DNA of 64,000 nucleotides from JAGVSR01 sp963708775 (GTDB taxonomy: Bacteria > Pseudomonadota > Alphaproteobacteria > Rhizobiales > Hyphomicrobiaceae), in assembly GCA_963708775.1 (NCBI GenBank), contig CAVPTI010000011.1, positions 62,001 to 126,000 on the forward strand. The letters are read 5' to 3'. The position numbers and the translations under genes are program-made. Position 1 is the first letter of the stretch, and each line of letters begins with the position of its first letter. This document shows, piece after piece, positions 61,851 to 64,000 of this stretch. Below the pieces are notes generated by a model. The model saw nothing but the letters and a program-made list of their open reading frames with translations, had not been told where the DNA came from and searched no databases.

Positions 61851-62769
61851 ATGACCGAGGGCAGAACAGTGCGACGAACGGCAAAGCAGAGGGACAGCTT
61901 GCAGTTCCTTCCTTTGCGCGCGGTTGTGCTCGCCTGTCTCATTTGGACGTCGTGCTCGGAAGCTCCGATCGCGCTGGCACAAGACTTCTCGTCCGAAGCT
62001 CAGCCAGAGACACTGTTCGACGTTATCAAGACACCGCCCGACCGGCTCGTTCCCCAGGCCAGGGACGAAGACCCGCGATCCGCGGACGCTTTATTCGAAG
62101 CCGCAATGGCTGAATTGCAAGGCGCGCGTTTTGACGAAGCGCGGCGGCTGTTCGAACTCTTTGTCGTACGCGACCCCCGGCACCCGTCGGTGGCGGAGGC
62201 GCGGCGGCATCTGTCGGAACTTTATCAGATTGATTCCAAGGCCATCCTACACGGCGGGCCGGCCGAAACGGCTGCGATGCCCGACGTTGCGCCAGCAGCG
62301 GCTCCAGTGCCCATCGCCGCTCGCGTGGTCGCGACGCCACGATCTGTCGGCGGGAAGCTCGAAGACAGCTTCATGCTCGAAGCGGGGGACCGCATTTTCT
62401 TTGCGCCGCGCAGCTCTGAACTGGGGTCTCGGGCGCGATCGGTTCTTGCGGCTCAGGCACGGTGGCTGAAGCGGAATGCCGGCTTGTATGCTGTGATCGA
62501 AGGCCATTCCGATGATCCCGCACTAGATGACAGCGGTCTCGATCGCCTGTCAGCCGAGCGCGCCGACGCCGTATTCCAGCGTCTGCTTGAAGAAGGCGTC
62601 GTCGCCGGAGCGTCTGGCGATCGCACCGCAGGGCAAGACGAGGCCAATTGCGGTGTGCAAGGGGGCAGACTGTGCGGCGCAGAACCGCCGTGCGGTAACG
62701 GTCTTGACGGCGCAACGCGTCAGCGAATTGCCTACAGCGGACCCGCTGATCGGGCCCCGGCGGCCCTGA
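61851..62769 (+). CDS. OmpA-domain exported protein, Pal paralogue with helical N-terminal region, apparent frameshift
   Basis: From ATG 61851: signal-like segment (about 17-40), a TPR-like helical part (ARRLFELFVVRDPRHPSVAE), then an OmpA-like domain whose beginning resembles Pal (FMLEAGDRIFFAPRSSELG, YAVIEGHSDDPA). The frame shifts near 62598-62604; SPERLAIAPQGKTRPIAVCK and CAAQNRRAVTVLTAQRVSE, clearly Pal-like, continue in the next frame to 62769. The span is 306 codons plus 1. It lies between pal and cpoB, an unusual place for a second Pal-like protein. No clear lipobox. Confidence 0.78.
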
Positions 62770-62897
62770 TCAACCCGTGGACGATTGGAAGCTGGCGGGA
62801 TAAGCGGGTTGGCGTCGATGGCGATACGTACTAGCACTCGAAATTGAACGATCGGGGCTGGATCCAGGATCAAGAGAGTAAAGCCGTGCGGGCTGAG

Positions 62898-63872
62898 ATG
62901 ACTTCAATGGGACGCTTGAGGCTCGCGGCGGTGGTTGCGGCCCTGCTTGCGGCCGCAGGGTTGGCTAACGCGCAGACGGCGGCGGATGCTCCGCCGGCTG
63001 CCAGCAAGGCAAAGTCGACAGGCGGTGGTGGCGGTGATGGGGATCTTCGCCGCCGGGTTCAGCAGCTCGAAGAGCAGCTCGTCGATCTTCAGGTCGTGAT
63101 CGGTACGCTCGAATCGTTGGCGCGCTCGGGAGGACCCTCGCCTGCGCCGCGCGTCGTCGCGCCCGTTGGCGGCGGCGGCGCCGATGCGGGCCGCATCGAG
63201 GCGCTCGAGACGCAGGTTCGCGCGCTCTCGTCGCAAATCGAGCAGCTGCAATCAGGACGAGGTGCGGCGCCGTCCTATTCCGCGGCCCCAATGAGCGGGG
63301 CTGCGCCGTCAACGTTCGGTTCGACGACTGTCAACGCCGGTGAAGGTGATCCGATCGGTGGATTGATTGCGCAGGATAGCGCTGTGGCGCCGGCTCCGTT
63401 GCCGCCTGTGAACGAGCGGATCTCCCCCGCTCAGCCCGCAGGACCCACCGCACCGGATATGGCTGCGATCGATCCGGCAGCGGCGGGTGATCCCAAGCAG
63501 GCGTATGAGCGCGCTTATGGATTCTTGCTGCAACAAGAGTATGCGGCGGCGCAGGCCGGTTTCCGAGATTTCCTGAAGGTTTATCCGCGCGACTCGCTGG
63601 TTCCGAACGCCCTTTACTGGCTCGGTGAAACGCATTACGTGCAGCGCAGTTACGCCGACGCTGCTGAGGCGTTTGATCTTGTGACACAGGCCTATGGGAA
63701 CAGCCCCAAGGCTCCGGACAGCATGCTGAAGCGCGGCATGGCGTTGGCGGCATTAGGCAAGAAGGCCGACGCGTGTGGCGTGCTCGGACAGCTGCCCGGT
63801 AAGTATCCAAGCGCGCCACCGCATTTGAAGAGTAAGGCCGACAGTGAGCGCCAGCGGATCGGCTGCACCTGA
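62898..63872 (+). CDS. cpoB: CpoB/YbgF, periplasmic coordinator of the Tol system
   Basis: About 324 residues: signal peptide (LRLAAVVAALLAAAGLANA), a coiled coil (about 45-75 and 95-120), a Pro/Ala linker and three TPR-like repeats (from AYERAYGFLLQQEYAAAQAGF on, about 220-324). It links Tol-Pal function with peptidoglycan synthesis in division. ATG 62898 is used; ATG 62907 and GTG 62886 are alternatives. tilS follows. Confidence 0.93.
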   Translation: MTSMGRLRLAAVVAALLAAAGLANAQTAADAPPAASKAKSTGGGGGDGDLRRRVQQLEEQLVDLQVVIGTLESLARSGGPSPAPRVVAPVGGGGADAGRIEALETQVRALSSQIEQLQSGRGAAPSYSAAPMSGAAPSTFGSTTVNAGEGDPIGGLIAQDSAVAPAPLPPVNERISPAQPAGPTAPDMAAIDPAAAGDPKQAYERAYGFLLQQEYAAAQAGFRDFLKVYPRDSLVPNALYWLGETHYVQRSYADAAEAFDLVTQAYGNSPKAPDSMLKRGMALAALGKKADACGVLGQLPGKYPSAPPHLKSKADSERQRIGCT

Positions 63873-63920
63873 GCAGATGGCGCTCGGCATTTGAGCGCCA
63901 ATGGCGGATGGCAGGGTCAT

Positions 63921-64000
63921 ATGGCTGAGCCCTGGACACCCAATTCTGAGGACCTAGCGGCGATCTTCGCACCCGTGCGTGGGTACGCGCGGGTCATCCT
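63921..64000 (+). CDS. tilS: tRNA(Ile)-lysidine synthetase, 5' end only
   Basis: Only the first 26 codons are in the window: MAEPWTPNSEDLAAIFAPVR and a hydrophobic strand (VIL). This matches the start of TilS before its SGGPDS loop, which is beyond the edge. tilS after cpoB is the usual alphaproteobacterial order. The call rests mainly on context. Confidence 0.6.
   Translation, partial: MAEPWTPNSEDLAAIFAPVRGYARVI

Noticed and set aside
1..64000. CRISPR arrays, insertion sequences, integrases, tRNA or rRNA genes
   Set aside because: No regularly spaced repeats, no transposase or integrase domains and no tRNA-like cloverleaf were seen.

Overview
The window looks like an alphaproteobacterial chromosome, most likely Hyphomicrobiales (Rhizobiales). 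It is GC-rich, densely coded, and its left half is a purple-bacterial photosynthesis gene cluster. The right half has alphaproteobacterial housekeeping synteny: 6S RNA beside a 5-formyl-THF cyclo-ligase and a YmdB-type phosphoesterase, then yebC-ruvCAB-ybgC-tolQRAB-pal-cpoB-tilS. A lanmodulin-like protein at 47595-48005 also fits this order.

Layout. (1) 1-8451, minus strand: bchG, a PucC-family gene, bchP, a small membrane protein, a degenerate HAD domain fused to a CBS pair, then bchI-bchD-bchO. This is probably one operon reading left from a PpsR-type promoter at about 8459-8499. (2) 8604-10964, minus strand: the regulators ppsR and aerR/ppaA. (3) 11260-25697, plus strand: bchFNBHLM-lhaA-puhABC-orf-acsF-puhE, almost all with 1-20 bp overlaps, followed by hemA. 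(4) 27169-29611: bchE and bchJ behind their own control region with FNR/FixK-like and PpsR-like sites. The window therefore encodes Mg insertion, methylation, both the O2-dependent (AcsF) and O2-independent (BchE) cyclases, dark protochlorophyllide reduction, vinyl hydration and tail attachment/reduction. It also encodes reaction-centre H and its assembly factors. pufLM, bchCXYZ and carotenoid genes are not here and probably lie beyond the left edge. (5) 30521-36182: a lipid-modification locus with a CFA-synthase-like gene, DUF1365, an FAD oxidoreductase, DUF1295, a second CFA-like methyltransferase and DUF2177. (6) 36352-46954: metabolic and envelope genes (phosphoglycerate-mutase family, fabI, pdxH, suhB, Sel1 repeats, ThiE-like, L,D-transpeptidase, cytochrome c, class I aldolase, gap). 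(7) 47268-54945: coiled-coil orf, lanmodulin-like gene, 6S RNA, cyclo-ligase, ymdB, yebC, ruvCAB, phosphoesterase. (8) 54942-64000: ybgC, carbonic anhydrase, the Tol-Pal envelope system with two tandem micro-lipoproteins and a second OmpA-domain gene, and the start of tilS.

Seven conserved genes (bchI, ppsR, the HAD hydrolase at 29643, fabI, ybgC, tolB, the OmpA-like gene) each appear broken by a net one-base shift. Several of these are normally indispensable, so sequencing or assembly indels are the likeliest cause. Any claim of biological inactivation should be treated with caution.

The most notable items are the lanmodulin-like four-EF-hand protein, the catalytically degenerate HAD-CBS protein inside the bacteriochlorophyll operon, the lipid-modification locus beside the photosynthesis cluster, and the tandem micro-lipoproteins in the tol-pal region.
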